NCBI GenBank assembly: GCA_963794995.1
Contig: CAWCFV010000002.1
Coordinates: 2,914,001 to 2,978,000, forward strand
DNA from: CAWCFV01 sp963794995
GTDB taxonomy: Bacteria > Actinomycetota > Actinomycetes > JACCUZ01
Length of the DNA stretch: 64,000 nucleotides
Direction: 5' to 3'
Numbering within the stretch: the first letter of the stretch is position 1; each line of letters opens with the position of its first letter. Both the position numbers and the translations under genes were made by a program. Under the pieces are notes generated by a model, which was not told where the DNA came from, did not search any database, and worked only from the letters and a program-made list of their open reading frames with translations. Positions 1-8,509 of this stretch are shown one piece after another.

Positions 1-33
1 CGTTTGGTCACGACCGGACCGGTCGCAGGGCGC

Positions 34-1074
34 TCAGATCGTCTGCGACAGCGCCTTGACCGGCATCCCGAGGTCGCCGATCAGGGCGAGGTCCTCGTCG
101 ACCGAGCGGCCCAGCGTGGTGAGGTAGTTGCCGACGATGACGGCGTTGATGCCGCCGAGCATCCCCTCGCGGGTGCCCAGGTCACCGAGGGTGATCTCGC
201 GGCCGCCGGCGTAGCGCAGGATCGTGCGGGGCAGCGCGAGCCGGAAGGCCGCGATCGTGCGCAGGGCGTCGGCGCCCGGCATGACCGGGAGGTCGCCGAA
301 GGGGGTGCCCGGCCGGGGGTTGAGGAAGTTCAGCGGCACCTCGTCGGGCTCGAGCTCGGCGAGCTGGGCGGCGAGCTCGGCCCGCTGCTCGACCGACTCG
401 CCCATGCCGACGATGCCGCCGCAGCAGACCTCCATGCCGGCGTCGCGGACCATGGTGAGCGTCTGCCACCGCTCCTCCCAGGTGTGGGTGGTCACCACGG
501 CCGGGAAGTACGAGCGTGCCGTCTCGAGGTTGTGGTTGTAGCGGTGGATCCCCATGTCCGCGAGGTCGTCGACCTGCTCCTGGGTGAGCATGCCGAGCGA
601 GGCCGCGACGTGGATGTCGACGGCCTCCTTGATCGCGGCCACGCCGGCCCGCATCTGGGCCATCAGCCGCTCGTCGGGCCCGCGCACGGCGGCGACGATG
701 CAGAACTCGGTGGCCCCGGTGGCGGCGGTCTCGACCGCGGCCTTCACCAGCGACGGGATGTCCAGCCAGGCCGCGCGCACGGGTGAGGCGAACAGGCCGG
801 ACTGCGAGCAGAAGTGGCAGTCCTCAGGGCAGCCGCCGGTCTTCACCGAGACGATGCCCTCCACCTCGACCTCGGGCCCGCACCAGCGCAGCCGCACCTC
901 GTGCGCGAGCTGGAGCAGGTCGGGCAGCGCCTCGTCCGGGAGTCGCAGCACGGCGAGGACCTGCGCCTCGTCGAGCCCCCGGCCCTCGTCGAGGACCTGG
1001 GTGCGGGCGCGGCCGAGGATCTCGGCGGCGATGGTCTGCTCACTGGTCGACGGCACGCCGGAAGTCTGCCGCAT
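34..1074 (-). CDS. bioB: Biotin synthase
   Basis: Radical-SAM enzyme that inserts sulfur into dethiobiotin, the last step of biotin synthesis. The 346-residue product has the cluster-binding motif CPEDCHFC (CxxxCxxC), followed by family-typical stretches such as YNHNLET and NPRPGTPF near the middle and end. It lies directly downstream of bioD and overlaps it by 35 bases if the first ATG is used. A GTG at 1056 (VPSTSEQ) is an equally possible start, since neither has a clear ribosome site. Expression is probably from the bioD promoter. bioA and bioF are not in the window. Confidence 0.95.
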   Translation of the reverse strand: MRQTSGVPSTSEQTIAAEILGRARTQVLDEGRGLDEAQVLAVLRLPDEALPDLLQLAHEVRLRWCGPEVEVEGIVSVKTGGCPEDCHFCSQSGLFASPVRAAWLDIPSLVKAAVETAATGATEFCIVAAVRGPDERLMAQMRAGVAAIKEAVDIHVAASLGMLTQEQVDDLADMGIHRYNHNLETARSYFPAVVTTHTWEERWQTLTMVRDAGMEVCCGGIVGMGESVEQRAELAAQLAELEPDEVPLNFLNPRPGTPFGDLPVMPGADALRTIAAFRLALPRTILRYAGGREITLGDLGTREGMLGGINAVIVGNYLTTLGRSVDEDLALIGDLGMPVKALSQTI

Positions 1075-1756
1075 CGAAGGTGCCGCCGAGCGCCGGGCCC
1101 AGACCTGCGCGCGCGGCCAGCAGGAACTCCGGCGCGCCCAGTGCGCCCGCGCCGGCCGGCAGCGCGCCGGCCAGCGGGCGGGCGGCCAGCGTCTCCAGGT
1201 CGCGCACGTTGCTGCGGCAGGCCAGGTCGGGCGTCGACGGCCAGGCCCCGATGACCAGTCCGGCCAGCCGCAGCCCGCGATGGGCCATCGCCTCCAGCGT
1301 GAGTGCGGTGTGGTTGAGGGTGCCGAGCGCCGGGTCCACGGTGACCAGGACGTCGGCGGCGAGGGCGCGTGCGAGGTCGGCGACCGTCGTGCCCTCCTCG
1401 TCGTACCGGACGAGCAGGCCGCCGGCGCCCTCGACGAGCACCAGGTCGCGGGTCTCGGCGAGATCCCGGACCAGCGACTCGGTGCGGCGCAGGTCGAGCG
1501 GTGGCCGCGCCGCCCGGCGGGCTGCTGCGGCAGGTGAGAGCGGGTCCGGGAAGCGGGCCTGCTCGTGCAGGTCGGTGACGCCTGCCAGCCGCCTCACCTC
1601 CTCGAGGTCCCCGGGCTCGCCGGGCACGGCACCGGTCTGGGCCGGCTTCACGACCGCCACCGCCGACCCCCGGGCGGCGGCCAGCGAGGCCAGTGCGGCC
1701 GTGACGACGGTCTTGCCGACGCCGGTGCCCGTCCCGGTGACCAGCAGCACGCTCAC
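1040..1756 (-). CDS. bioD: Dethiobiotin synthetase
   Basis: ATP-dependent carboxylase that closes the ureido ring of dethiobiotin, just before BioB in the pathway. The 238-residue product opens with the P-loop TGTGTGVGKT and contains VKPAQTG and VEGAGG, all typical of BioD. Length is normal. The start is a GTG. No Shine-Dalgarno is present, but TAGGGT lies 6 bases upstream, so the message is probably leaderless. It is the first gene of a two-gene biotin operon with bioB. Confidence 0.95.
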   Translation of the reverse strand: MSVLLVTGTGTGVGKTVVTAALASLAAARGSAVAVVKPAQTGAVPGEPGDLEEVRRLAGVTDLHEQARFPDPLSPAAAARRAARPPLDLRRTESLVRDLAETRDLVLVEGAGGLLVRYDEEGTTVADLARALAADVLVTVDPALGTLNHTALTLEAMAHRGLRLAGLVIGAWPSTPDLACRSNVRDLETLAARPLAGALPAGAGALGAPEFLLAARAGLGPALGGTFDAADFRRAVDQ

Positions 1757-1762
1757 GCGCCG

Positions 1763-1768
1763 ACCCTA
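1763..1768 (-). promoter_or_regulatory. Candidate -10 of bioD (leaderless)
   Basis: Read on the minus strand, the hexamer is TAGGGT, ending 6 bases before the bioD GTG. It fits the actinobacterial -10 consensus TANNNT at the distance expected when transcription begins at the start codon. No convincing -35 is visible. Confidence 0.5.
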
Positions 1769-1918
1769 CGCAGCCGTGGTGACTAGGAGGATCTGCCTAT
1801 GTCGGTGGCGGTCGTGAGGGGGCAGTCTGGTCGGCGAAGGCGGTGTGCGCCCGGCTCGGGGGGCCTGCGGAGTCGGGCACGCACCGTCTCTCGCGTTCTC
1901 CGGCCGCCGTGTCGGGGC

Positions 1919-2143
1919 CTACGTCCTCGCCGTCACCGGTCGCCCCCCCGTCGATGGCGGCGAGGACCCCCGCGGCGACGGCGCTCCTGCGGGGCCGCCC
2001 TGGGCGAGGACCGCCCACGAGGCCGCGTCGGTGACGGGCACGCCACGGCTGCGGCGGGTCGCGACGTGGCTCGCGCCGGCCTGCGCCACGGCGTCCCCGG
2101 CCCGGTAGCTCGTCCCGGCCGACCAGTCGCCCCGCCAGGTCAT
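1919..2143 (-). CDS. Small carbohydrate-binding-module-like protein, possibly frame-broken
   Basis: A 74-residue reading frame with a strong ribosome site (GGAGG just before the ATG). The first 55 residues (WRGDWSAGTSYRAGDAV, then SHVATRRSRGVPV and SWAVLAQGG) match the short Trp-rich module found in chitin-binding CBM5/12 domains and phage tail proteins. After about position 1985 the composition becomes less gene-like. Another frame (AAGVLAAIDGGATGDGEDV) keeps good codon use down to a stop at 1797, so the true protein may be about 115 residues with a one-base frame change. No signal peptide is seen and the role is unknown. Confidence 0.45.
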   Translation of the reverse strand: MTWRGDWSAGTSYRAGDAVAQAGASHVATRRSRGVPVTDAASWAVLAQGGPAGAPSPRGSSPPSTGGRPVTART

Positions 2144-2350
2144 GCCACCTCCGGTCCATGCCAGCGCCCTCTCCCGGCGGGTGCAGTGCTCACCGGCGCC
2201 GCGATCGACCACGCGGAGGGCTCCCGACGTCTTGGCGCAGCACCCGTGGATCCGGGCGCCGAGGTGCGCGCGGTGCCGCGCCCGGTGAGGGGCACGGCAA
2301 GGGGCCGCCACCCGGTGCGGGCGCGGCCCCTCGCGAGGTGCGGCTGCGGG

Positions 2351-2752
2351 TCAGGCCTGCTTGGTCTCCCAGAAGATCTTGTCGATCTGCGCGATCTTGT
2401 CCAGCAGGTCCTGGGCCGTGCCGGCGTCCATCGAGCCCTTGGCTCCGCTCGCGCCGGCCAGCTTCGTGGCCTCGTTGAAGAGCTGGTGCAGCTCGGGGTA
2501 CTTCTCGAAGTGCGGGGGCTTGAAGTAGTCGGTCCACAGGACCCACAGGTGGTGCTTGACCAGCTCGGCGCGCTGCTCCTTGATGAGCAGGGCCCGGGTC
2601 CGGAAGTCCGCGTCGTCGTTCTCGCCGACCTTCTGGATGATCATCTTGATGGACTCGGCCTCGATGCGGGCCTGGGCGGGGTCGTAGACGCCGCACGGCA
2701 GGTCGCAGTGCGCGTGCACGGCGGTCTTCGGGGTGAGTAGACGCGACAGCAC
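2351..2752 (-). CDS. sodN: Nickel superoxide dismutase precursor
   Basis: Converts superoxide to hydrogen peroxide and oxygen using a nickel hook. The 133-residue precursor (GTG start) has a 14-residue leader, MLSRLLTPKTAVHA, followed by the mature N-terminus HCDLPCGVYDP. In this family the exposed His and the two Cys bind nickel after the leader is removed. Mature length, about 119, is typical. The maturation protease gene lies divergently beside it, leaving a short shared promoter region of about 113 bases. No clear Nur or Zur box was recognised there. Confidence 0.97.
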   Translation of the reverse strand: MLSRLLTPKTAVHAHCDLPCGVYDPAQARIEAESIKMIIQKVGENDDADFRTRALLIKEQRAELVKHHLWVLWTDYFKPPHFEKYPELHQLFNEATKLAGASGAKGSMDAGTAQDLLDKIAQIDKIFWETKQA

Positions 2753-2865
2753 TGGTTCGGTCCCTTCGTCGGTACCTCGATGGATCTCTGACGGACACTA
2801 CTCCCGGCAGGTACCCCTCGCCGGGGGCGCTACCCGTGCCGAGCCACGGGGGTGAGGAGGGTCCG

Positions 2866-3180
2866 GTGCGCAGCTCCGGGGTGGGCCGCGTGGTGGTCAG
2901 GGGGCGCTCGATGGAGCCCACGCTGCGCGACGGCGACCACCTGCTCGTCCGGTGGGGAGCGCGTCCGCGTCCGGGCCGGCTGGTCGTGGTGCGCTGGCCG
3001 GGACGGCCGCTGTCGGTCAAGCGGGCCGCGCTGCTCGCCCCCGACGGCTGGTGGGTCGAGCGCGACAACCCTGCCGACGGCGTCGACTCGTGGCAGCTCG
3101 GCCCGGTGGCCCCGTCCGACGTCGTGGCGGTGGTCGTGCTCCGGCTCTGGCCGGTGCGGCGTCGGGCCCGCCGGGAATGA
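2866..3180 (+). CDS. sodX: Nickel-type superoxide dismutase maturation protease
   Basis: S24/S26-type serine peptidase that removes the SodN leader so that the N-terminal His can bind nickel. The 104-residue product shows the catalytic Ser in GRSMEPTL and the general-base Lys in LSVKRAA, the same layout as signal peptidase I but with no membrane anchor. The GTG at 2866 is chosen because GAGGAGG lies 5 bases before it; an upstream ATG at 2836 lacks a site. It is divergent from sodN, the usual arrangement for this pair. Confidence 0.9.
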   Translation: MRSSGVGRVVVRGRSMEPTLRDGDHLLVRWGARPRPGRLVVVRWPGRPLSVKRAALLAPDGWWVERDNPADGVDSWQLGPVAPSDVVAVVVLRLWPVRRRARRE

Positions 3181-3206
3181 CAGCGACCCGCGCCCGTCGC
3201 GCCGCA

Positions 3207-3212
3207 TAGCCT
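3207..3212 (+). promoter_or_regulatory. Candidate -10 of the GNAT gene (leaderless)
   Basis: TAGCCT lies 6 bases upstream of the GTG at 3219. There is no Shine-Dalgarno sequence, so transcription probably starts at the start codon. Confidence 0.45.
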
Positions 3213-3218
3213 GCCCCG

Positions 3219-4106
3219 GTGACGGACGCCCCGCGGCTGCGCTTCTTCGCGGACCCCGCCGAGTTCCTCGCCGTCGCCGGTCCCCACCTCGCGGCGGACC
3301 CGGTCCTCAGCACCGTCGTCTCGACGGTCACCGAGGCGAAGATCGCGGCGCGCGCCTCCGGCGAGGAGCCGCCGGCGGACGGCTGGTGGCTCGCGGTCGA
3401 GGTGGCCGGGACGGTGGTCGGCGCCGGCATCCGCACCGCGCCGTACCCGCCGTTCCTCCTGCCGATGCCGGCCGCCGCTGCGCTCGTGCTCGCCGCCGCG
3501 CTGCACGACCGCGGCGAGGAGGTGCGTGCGGTCAACGGCGCCCTGCCCACGGTGCGGACGTTCGCCGGCGAGTGGGTGCGGCTGTGCGGCGGGCACGTCG
3601 AGGTGGCCCAGCACACCCGGCTGCACGAGCTCGGCGACCTGCTCGCGCCGCGCCCCGTACCGGGCCGGCTGGTCGCCGCGACGGACGCCGACGTCGACCT
3701 GGTGAGCGCGTGGTTCGAGGCGTTCATGGGCGATGCGGACGAGCAGGCCGGACGCCCCCGCGGGTCGAGCGCGCACCCGGCGCCGCACGGCGACGAGGTG
3801 CTGCGCCGGATCAGGGCCGGCACCGTCTGGTTCTGGGCGGACGAGGACGGCACGAGGGTGCACCTCACCGCCGCGAACCCGCCGTCGTTCGGGGTCGCCC
3901 GCGTCGGCCCGGTCTACACGCCACCGGCAGAGCGCGGCCGGGGCTTGGCCAGCGCGGCGGTGTTCGCCGTGTCCCGGCTGCTGCGCGAGCGGGGCGCGAG
4001 GGTGTGCCTCTACACCGACCAGGCGAACCCGACGTCGAACAGGATCTACCGCGCGCTCGGCTACCGGCCGGTCGTCGACATGGCCAACCTGGTCCTGCGC
4101 GACTGA
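3219..4106 (+). CDS. GNAT family N-acetyltransferase
   Basis: A 295-residue protein with a C-terminal GNAT fold. VYTPPAERGRGLASAAV carries the acetyl-CoA pyrophosphate loop (RGRGLA), and YTDQANPTSNRIYRALGY is the typical last strand and helix. The N-terminal 150 residues resemble a degenerate GNAT half, as in tandem-GNAT proteins. The substrate cannot be told from sequence. The GTG start fits the leaderless promoter 6 bases upstream. Confidence 0.85.
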   Translation: MTDAPRLRFFADPAEFLAVAGPHLAADPVLSTVVSTVTEAKIAARASGEEPPADGWWLAVEVAGTVVGAGIRTAPYPPFLLPMPAAAALVLAAALHDRGEEVRAVNGALPTVRTFAGEWVRLCGGHVEVAQHTRLHELGDLLAPRPVPGRLVAATDADVDLVSAWFEAFMGDADEQAGRPRGSSAHPAPHGDEVLRRIRAGTVWFWADEDGTRVHLTAANPPSFGVARVGPVYTPPAERGRGLASAAVFAVSRLLRERGARVCLYTDQANPTSNRIYRALGYRPVVDMANLVLRD

Positions 4107-4269
4107 GCGCGGGCGGCCCGGGGCCTCGGAGGTCCGGGGGTCGCGGCTGAGCGCCCCGGGGCCGGTGTGCCAGACTGCCCGTCTCGGGCAACCCCCGCAC
4201 CGCGAGCGCCGCCGGACCGCGAACACCACGTAGCCGGCGTCCTCTTCGCCGATGTGAGAGGGATGTCCC

Positions 4270-5475
4270 ATGGGGCTGCAGGAGTCCGACGTGCCCACAC
4301 CCACGAGCCACCAGCCGTACGACGAGACCGACCCCGTCTTCGCGCTGCACCGCGGTGGCAAGCTCGCGACCGTCTCGACCGTGCCGCTCCGGGACCGGGC
4401 CGACCTGTCGATGGCCTACACCCCCGGTGTCGCGCGGGTCTGCAGCGCGATCGCGGCGAACCCCGACCTCGTCCACGACCTGACCTGGAAGTCGAACGTC
4501 GTCGCGGTGGTGACCGACGGCAGCGCCGTGCTCGGTCTGGGCGACATCGGCCCCCGCGCCGCGCTGCCGGTCATGGAGGGCAAGGCGGTGCTGTTCAAGG
4601 AGTTCGCCGGGGTCGACGCGGTGCCGATCTGCCTCGACGCGACCTCGGTCGACGACATCGTCGACGCGGTGGTGCGGATCGCGCCCGGCTTCGGGGGCAT
4701 CAACCTCGAGGACATCAGCGCGCCCCGGTGCTTCGAGGTCGAGGACCGGCTCAAGGCGCTGCTCGACATCCCGGTCTTCCACGACGACCAGCACGGCACC
4801 GCCGTGGTCGTCCTCGCCGCGCTGCGCAACGCTGCCTTGCTCACCGGACGCACGCTGGGCGACCTGCGGGTCGTGGTCTCGGGCGCCGGGGCCGCCGGGG
4901 TGGCGGTCACCACCATCCTGCGCGAGGCCGGCATCGGCGAGATCGCGGTCACCGACCGGGGCGGCGTCCTGCACGGCAGCCGCGAGGGGCTCAGCTCGGT
5001 GAAGCGCCACCTCGCCTCGGTGACCAACGGCGGGGGTCGGACCGGCAGCCTGGTCGAGGCGCTGCGCGGCGCCGACGTGTTCATCGGGGTCTCCGGCGGC
5101 ACCGTGCCCGAGGAGGCCGTCGCCGCGATGGCCGACGACGCGATCGTCTTCGCGCTGGCCAACCCCGACCCCGAGGTCCACCCGGAGGTCGCCGCGCGGC
5201 ACGCCCGGGTGGTGGCGACCGGCCGCAGCGACTACCCCAACCAGATCAACAACGTGCTCGCCTACCCGGGAATCTTCCGCGGAGCGCTCGACGTGCGCGC
5301 CAGGGCGGTGACCGAGGGGATGAAGCTGGCGGCCGCCGAGGCGCTGGCGGCTGTCGTGGCGGACGAGCTGAGCGTCGACCGGGTGGTCCCGAGCCCCTTC
5401 GACGAGCGGGTGGCCCCGGCGGTCGCGGCCGCGGTCTCGGCCGCGGCCCGGCGGGACGGCGTCGCCCGGACCTGA
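4270..5475 (+). CDS. NAD(P)-dependent malic enzyme
   Basis: Oxidative decarboxylation of malate to pyruvate, feeding anaplerosis and NAD(P)H supply. The 401-residue protein is of the short bacterial type. It has the malic N-terminal domain (MAYTPGVARVC, VTDGSAVLGLGD, FHDDQHGTA) and a Rossmann domain (VVSGAGAAGVAV). The metal and substrate residues in DDQHGTA are intact. A second in-frame start, GTG at 4291, has CAGGAG before it and would give 394 residues. It has about 160 bases of upstream non-coding DNA and appears monocistronic. It may use NAD or NADP. Confidence 0.93.
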   Translation: MGLQESDVPTPTSHQPYDETDPVFALHRGGKLATVSTVPLRDRADLSMAYTPGVARVCSAIAANPDLVHDLTWKSNVVAVVTDGSAVLGLGDIGPRAALPVMEGKAVLFKEFAGVDAVPICLDATSVDDIVDAVVRIAPGFGGINLEDISAPRCFEVEDRLKALLDIPVFHDDQHGTAVVVLAALRNAALLTGRTLGDLRVVVSGAGAAGVAVTTILREAGIGEIAVTDRGGVLHGSREGLSSVKRHLASVTNGGGRTGSLVEALRGADVFIGVSGGTVPEEAVAAMADDAIVFALANPDPEVHPEVAARHARVVATGRSDYPNQINNVLAYPGIFRGALDVRARAVTEGMKLAAAEALAAVVADELSVDRVVPSPFDERVAPAVAAAVSAAARRDGVART

Positions 5476-5515
5476 CCGGCAGGGCGGGGGAGCGCGCCGG
5501 CCGGGGCTGACGCGG

Positions 5516-5656
5516 TCAGCCCAGGGGGCGCGGCTGGCTGCGCAGTCTCAGGTGCGGCGCCTCGGGGCGCGGGGCGCCCGCGCGGCGGACCCGCATGGTG
5601 TCCTCGTGGACCTCGTCGTCGTGCCTGGTGGCCCGGCCCCGCGCCGCGTTGCGCAT
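5516..5656 (-). CDS. 46-residue basic small protein behind a PadR-type operator
   Basis: I do not recognise this protein. It is very basic (MRNAARGRATRHDDEVHED then an Arg/Pro-rich tail), with no membrane segment or signal. Support comes from context: AAGGAG 7 bases before the ATG, and a promoter and operator upstream almost identical to that of the DUF4097-padR operon at 11.5 kb. A longer frame starting at 5716 would run through the operator and is less likely. It lies convergent with the malic enzyme gene. Confidence 0.5.
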   Translation of the reverse strand: MRNAARGRATRHDDEVHEDTMRVRRAGAPRPEAPHLRLRSQPRPLG

Positions 5657-5677
5657 GGTCTGCTCCTTCGTCCGCGT

Positions 5678-5746
5678 CGCGATACACGATGTATCGCGTC
5701 CGAGAACACGATACATCGTGAGTTCCGGATGTCAAGATGTATCGCG
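5678..5746. promoter_or_regulatory. Cluster of CGATACATCG / CGATGTATCG operator sites
   Basis: Three copies of one 10-base site lie here. 5678-5698 is a perfect inverted repeat with 9-base arms, CGCGATACA and TGTATCGCG, around CGA. 5707-5720 is CACGAT-AC-ATCGTG, also perfect. 5735-5744 holds a third copy, AGATGTATCG. The first two are 22 bases apart, two helical turns. The same pair recurs at 11537-11567 before the PadR operon, so the PadR protein at 10.1 kb is the inferred ligand. Confidence 0.65.
5708..5735 (-). promoter_or_regulatory. Sigma-70 promoter overlapping the operator
   Basis: On the minus strand TTGACA (5735-5730), a 16-base spacer and TATCGT (5713-5708) form a good promoter whose -10 sits inside an operator site. 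The same boxes and spacing occur at 11584-11557. Binding at the operator would block the -10, so repression is expected. Confidence 0.6.
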
Positions 5747-5786
5747 AGTGGTGCAGGCGGCCGGCCGCCGCACCCGGGCGGGCGAC

Positions 5787-7277
5787 TCAGTGCGGGGAGA
5801 GCTGCCCGCTCAGACGGCGGTGCAGGTGGCCGCTGAGCTCGGTGAGCCCGAGGATCCGGACGGTCTTCCCGCGCCGGGCGTACTTCGTGGTCACCGCGTC
5901 GAGCGCGGCGACCGCGGAGGCGTCCCACACGTGCGAGGAGGACAGGTCGATGACCACCTGGTCCGGGTCGCCGGCGTAGTCGAACTGCCCGACCAGGTCG
6001 TTGCTGGAGGCGAAGAACAGCGCTCCGTGCACCGAGTAGATGACCTCGGAGCCGTCCGGGTCGGTGACCGAGGTGACCTCGACCAGGTGCGCGACCCGGC
6101 GGGCGAAGAGCATCATCGCCGCGAGGGTGCCGGCCAGGACCCCGTACGCCAGGTTGTGCGTGACGACGACGACCGCGACCGTCACGAGCATCACCGACGT
6201 CTCGCTCTTCGGCATCCGGCGCAGCGTCGACGGGGCCACCGAGTGCCAGTCGAAGGTCAGCCCGGCCACCACGACCATCACGGCGACCAGTGCCGCCATC
6301 GGGATCGCCGCGACCAGCGGGCCCAGCGCCACCACCAGGACGAGCAGGAAGACCCCGGCGAGGAACGTCGAGAGCCGGGTCCGCGCGCCGGAGGTCTTCA
6401 CGTTGATCATCGTCTGGCCGATCATCGCGCAGCCACCCATGCCTCCGAACAGCCCGGTGACGACGTTGGCGACTCCCTGCCCCCAGGACTCACGGGTCTT
6501 GGACGAGCGGGTGTCGGTGATGTCGTCGACCAGCTTGGCCGTCATGAGCGACTCCATCAGCCCCACCAGCGCCAGCGCCAGCGCGTACGGCGCGATGAGC
6601 CGCAGCGTCGCCAGGTCGTACGGGACGTCGGGCAGGCCGAACCGGGGCAGCGAGTCGGGCAGCCGTCCCTCGTCGCCGACGGTGGGGACGGCGACGGCAG
6701 CCACCGTGGTCAGCACGGTCAGGACGACGATGGCGACCAGCGGCGCCGGGACCGCCGTGGTCAGTCGCGGGAGCCCGAGGATCATCGCCAGCGCCAGCCC
6801 CACGAGCGGGTAGACGACCCACGGCACGTCGACCAGGTGCGGCATCTGGGCCAGGAAGATCAGGATCGCCAGGGCGTTGACGAACCCGACCATGACGCTG
6901 CGCGGTACGAAGCGCATCAGCCGGGCCACCCCGAGCGCGGCGAGCGCGACCTGCATCATCCCGCCGAGGACGACCGCGGCGACCAGATGGTCCAGGCCGT
7001 GCTCCTTCGCCAGCGGTGCCACCACCAGCGCGATGGCGCCGGTCGCCGCCGAGATCATGGCCGGCCGGCCCCCGGTGAACGCGATGACGACGGCCATCGT
7101 GAACGAGGCGAACAGCCCGACCCGCGGGTCCACCCCCGCCAGGATCGAGAACGAGATCGCCTCGGGGATCAGGGCGAGCGCGACGACGAGGCCGGCGAGC
7201 GCCTCGGTGCGGAAGACGGCGGGCGAGGCCCACGAGGGGCGCTGCAGACGGGCACGGGCAGGAGCGGGGAGAGGCAT
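5787..7277 (-). CDS. SulP family anion transporter with STAS domain
   Basis: Inner-membrane carrier of the SLC26/SulP family; substrates are usually sulfate, bicarbonate or dicarboxylates. The 496-residue protein starts its first helix at VFRTEALAGLVVALALIPEA. About ten further hydrophobic segments follow, with the family stretch GGMGGCAMIGQTM near the middle. The C-terminal 110 residues form a STAS domain ending in RILGLTELSGHL. The ATG at 7277 is chosen because it directly precedes the first helix; the open frame extends further up without gene-like content. Substrate is not predictable. Confidence 0.9.
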   Translation of the reverse strand: MPLPAPARARLQRPSWASPAVFRTEALAGLVVALALIPEAISFSILAGVDPRVGLFASFTMAVVIAFTGGRPAMISAATGAIALVVAPLAKEHGLDHLVAAVVLGGMMQVALAALGVARLMRFVPRSVMVGFVNALAILIFLAQMPHLVDVPWVVYPLVGLALAMILGLPRLTTAVPAPLVAIVVLTVLTTVAAVAVPTVGDEGRLPDSLPRFGLPDVPYDLATLRLIAPYALALALVGLMESLMTAKLVDDITDTRSSKTRESWGQGVANVVTGLFGGMGGCAMIGQTMINVKTSGARTRLSTFLAGVFLLVLVVALGPLVAAIPMAALVAVMVVVAGLTFDWHSVAPSTLRRMPKSETSVMLVTVAVVVVTHNLAYGVLAGTLAAMMLFARRVAHLVEVTSVTDPDGSEVIYSVHGALFFASSNDLVGQFDYAGDPDQVVIDLSSSHVWDASAVAALDAVTTKYARRGKTVRILGLTELSGHLHRRLSGQLSPH

Positions 7278-7496
7278 GCGGCCGTTTCGGTCGGGGCACC
7301 GCGCAGGCGCCGGCAGGGCCGGCGGCGCGATCGCGAGCACGCGCTGCTGGCAGTGGTGGTCGAGGTGCCGCGAGGGACCGGGCGGGACGACCGTCGCTGC
7401 CCTCCACGGTAGGGGCCGGGGTGACCTGGCCCGACCAGTTCGCGGTCCCTGCCGGTGTGAGAGCCGTCTCATCCGAGCGGCGCGGAGGCGCCTGGA

Positions 7497-7502
7497 TAGG
7501 GT
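7497..7502 (+). promoter_or_regulatory. Candidate -10 of the dehydrogenase gene (leaderless)
   Basis: TAGGGT lies 7 bases before the ATG at 7510, with no Shine-Dalgarno. The rest of the 230-base gap between this gene and the SulP gene (7278-7496) shows nothing I recognise. Confidence 0.45.
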
Positions 7503-7509
7503 CGGGCGC

Positions 7510-8481
7510 ATGCTTGCCGCCGCCGCCGTCCGGACCGACGCGGACGACCCGCTCGGTGGCCTGGAGGTGGGGGAGCGACCCGATCCCGTGCCGCCCGAGG
7601 GCTGGGCGACGGTACGGCTGCGCGCCGCGTCGCTCAACCACCACGACCTGTGGAGCCTGCAGGGCGTCGGCCTGCCGGACGACCGGCTGCCGATGGTGCT
7701 CGGCTGCGACGGCGCCGGTGTGGACCAGGACGGCAACGACGTCGTCGTCCACGCCGTCGTGGGCGACCCGGACTTCCGCGGTGACGAGACACTGGACCCG
7801 CGGCGCTCGCTGCTCTCGGAGAAGTACGACGGGACGCTGGCCGACCTCGTCGTGGTGCCGCGGCGCAACCTGGTGCCCAAGCCGGCCGGGCTCAGCTTCG
7901 AGGAGGCCGCCTGCCTGCCGACCGCGTGGCTGACCGCCTACCGGATGCTGTTCACCCAGGGCGGGGTCCGCCCCGGGCAGACCGTGCTGGTGCAGGGGGC
8001 CGGTGGCGGCGTCGCGACGGCGCTCGTGGCGATCGGCCGGGCGGCCGGTCTGCGGATGTGGGTCACCAGCCGCGACGAGGCCAAGGGCGCGCGGGCCGTC
8101 GAGCTGGGCGCGGACCAGGCCTTCGCCGCGGGTGCCCGGCTCCCCGAGCGGGTGGACGCGGTGATGGAGACGGTGGGCGAACCCACCTGGGACCACAGCC
8201 TCAAGTCGCTGGCGCCGGGCGGCGTCGTGGTGGTGTCCGGCGCGACCGGTGGGCACCGGGCGGTCACCGACCTGCGCCGGGTCTTCTTCCTGCAGCAGCG
8301 CGTCGTCGGCTCGACGATGGGCACTCGCGACGAGCTGGGCCGGCTGATCCGGTTCCTCGCCGAGACCGGTGTGCGCCCGGTCGTCGACTCGACGCTGCCG
8401 CTCGAGCAGGCGGCCGAGGGCTTCCGCCGGCTCGCCGGGGGAGACGTGTTCGGCAAGATCGTGCTCACCCGCCCGGCCTGA
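7510..8481 (+). CDS. Zinc-free medium-chain alcohol dehydrogenase / quinone oxidoreductase
   Basis: A 323-residue medium-chain dehydrogenase. The N-terminal GroES-like domain has LNHHDLWSLQG and VLGCDGAG. The nucleotide-binding domain starts with LVQGAGGGVATAL and is followed by VTSRDEAKGARAVELGAD, typical of NADPH-using members. The structural-zinc Cys cluster is missing, so it probably belongs to the quinone-oxidoreductase-like branch. The start is set by the leaderless promoter 7 bases upstream. It is probably not coupled to the next gene, which has its own ribosome site. Confidence 0.85.
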   Translation: MLAAAAVRTDADDPLGGLEVGERPDPVPPEGWATVRLRAASLNHHDLWSLQGVGLPDDRLPMVLGCDGAGVDQDGNDVVVHAVVGDPDFRGDETLDPRRSLLSEKYDGTLADLVVVPRRNLVPKPAGLSFEEAACLPTAWLTAYRMLFTQGGVRPGQTVLVQGAGGGVATALVAIGRAAGLRMWVTSRDEAKGARAVELGADQAFAAGARLPERVDAVMETVGEPTWDHSLKSLAPGGVVVVSGATGGHRAVTDLRRVFFLQQRVVGSTMGTRDELGRLIRFLAETGVRPVVDSTLPLEQAAEGFRRLAGGDVFGKIVLTRPA

Positions 8482-8509
8482 GCGCGCTGCCGTGACGGAG
8501 GACGCTGCC

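Noticed and set aside
1799..2740. Plus-strand ATG with a strong AGGAGG ribosome site at 1785-1790
   Set aside because: The translation is Arg/Pro-rich with no recognisable domain and runs antisense through sodN. The ribosome-site match is probably chance, though a very short peptide cannot be excluded.
2753..2865. Nur or Zur box between sodN and sodX
   Set aside because: Looked for a TTGCAA-type or TGAAAATCATTTTCA-like repeat; none is convincing.
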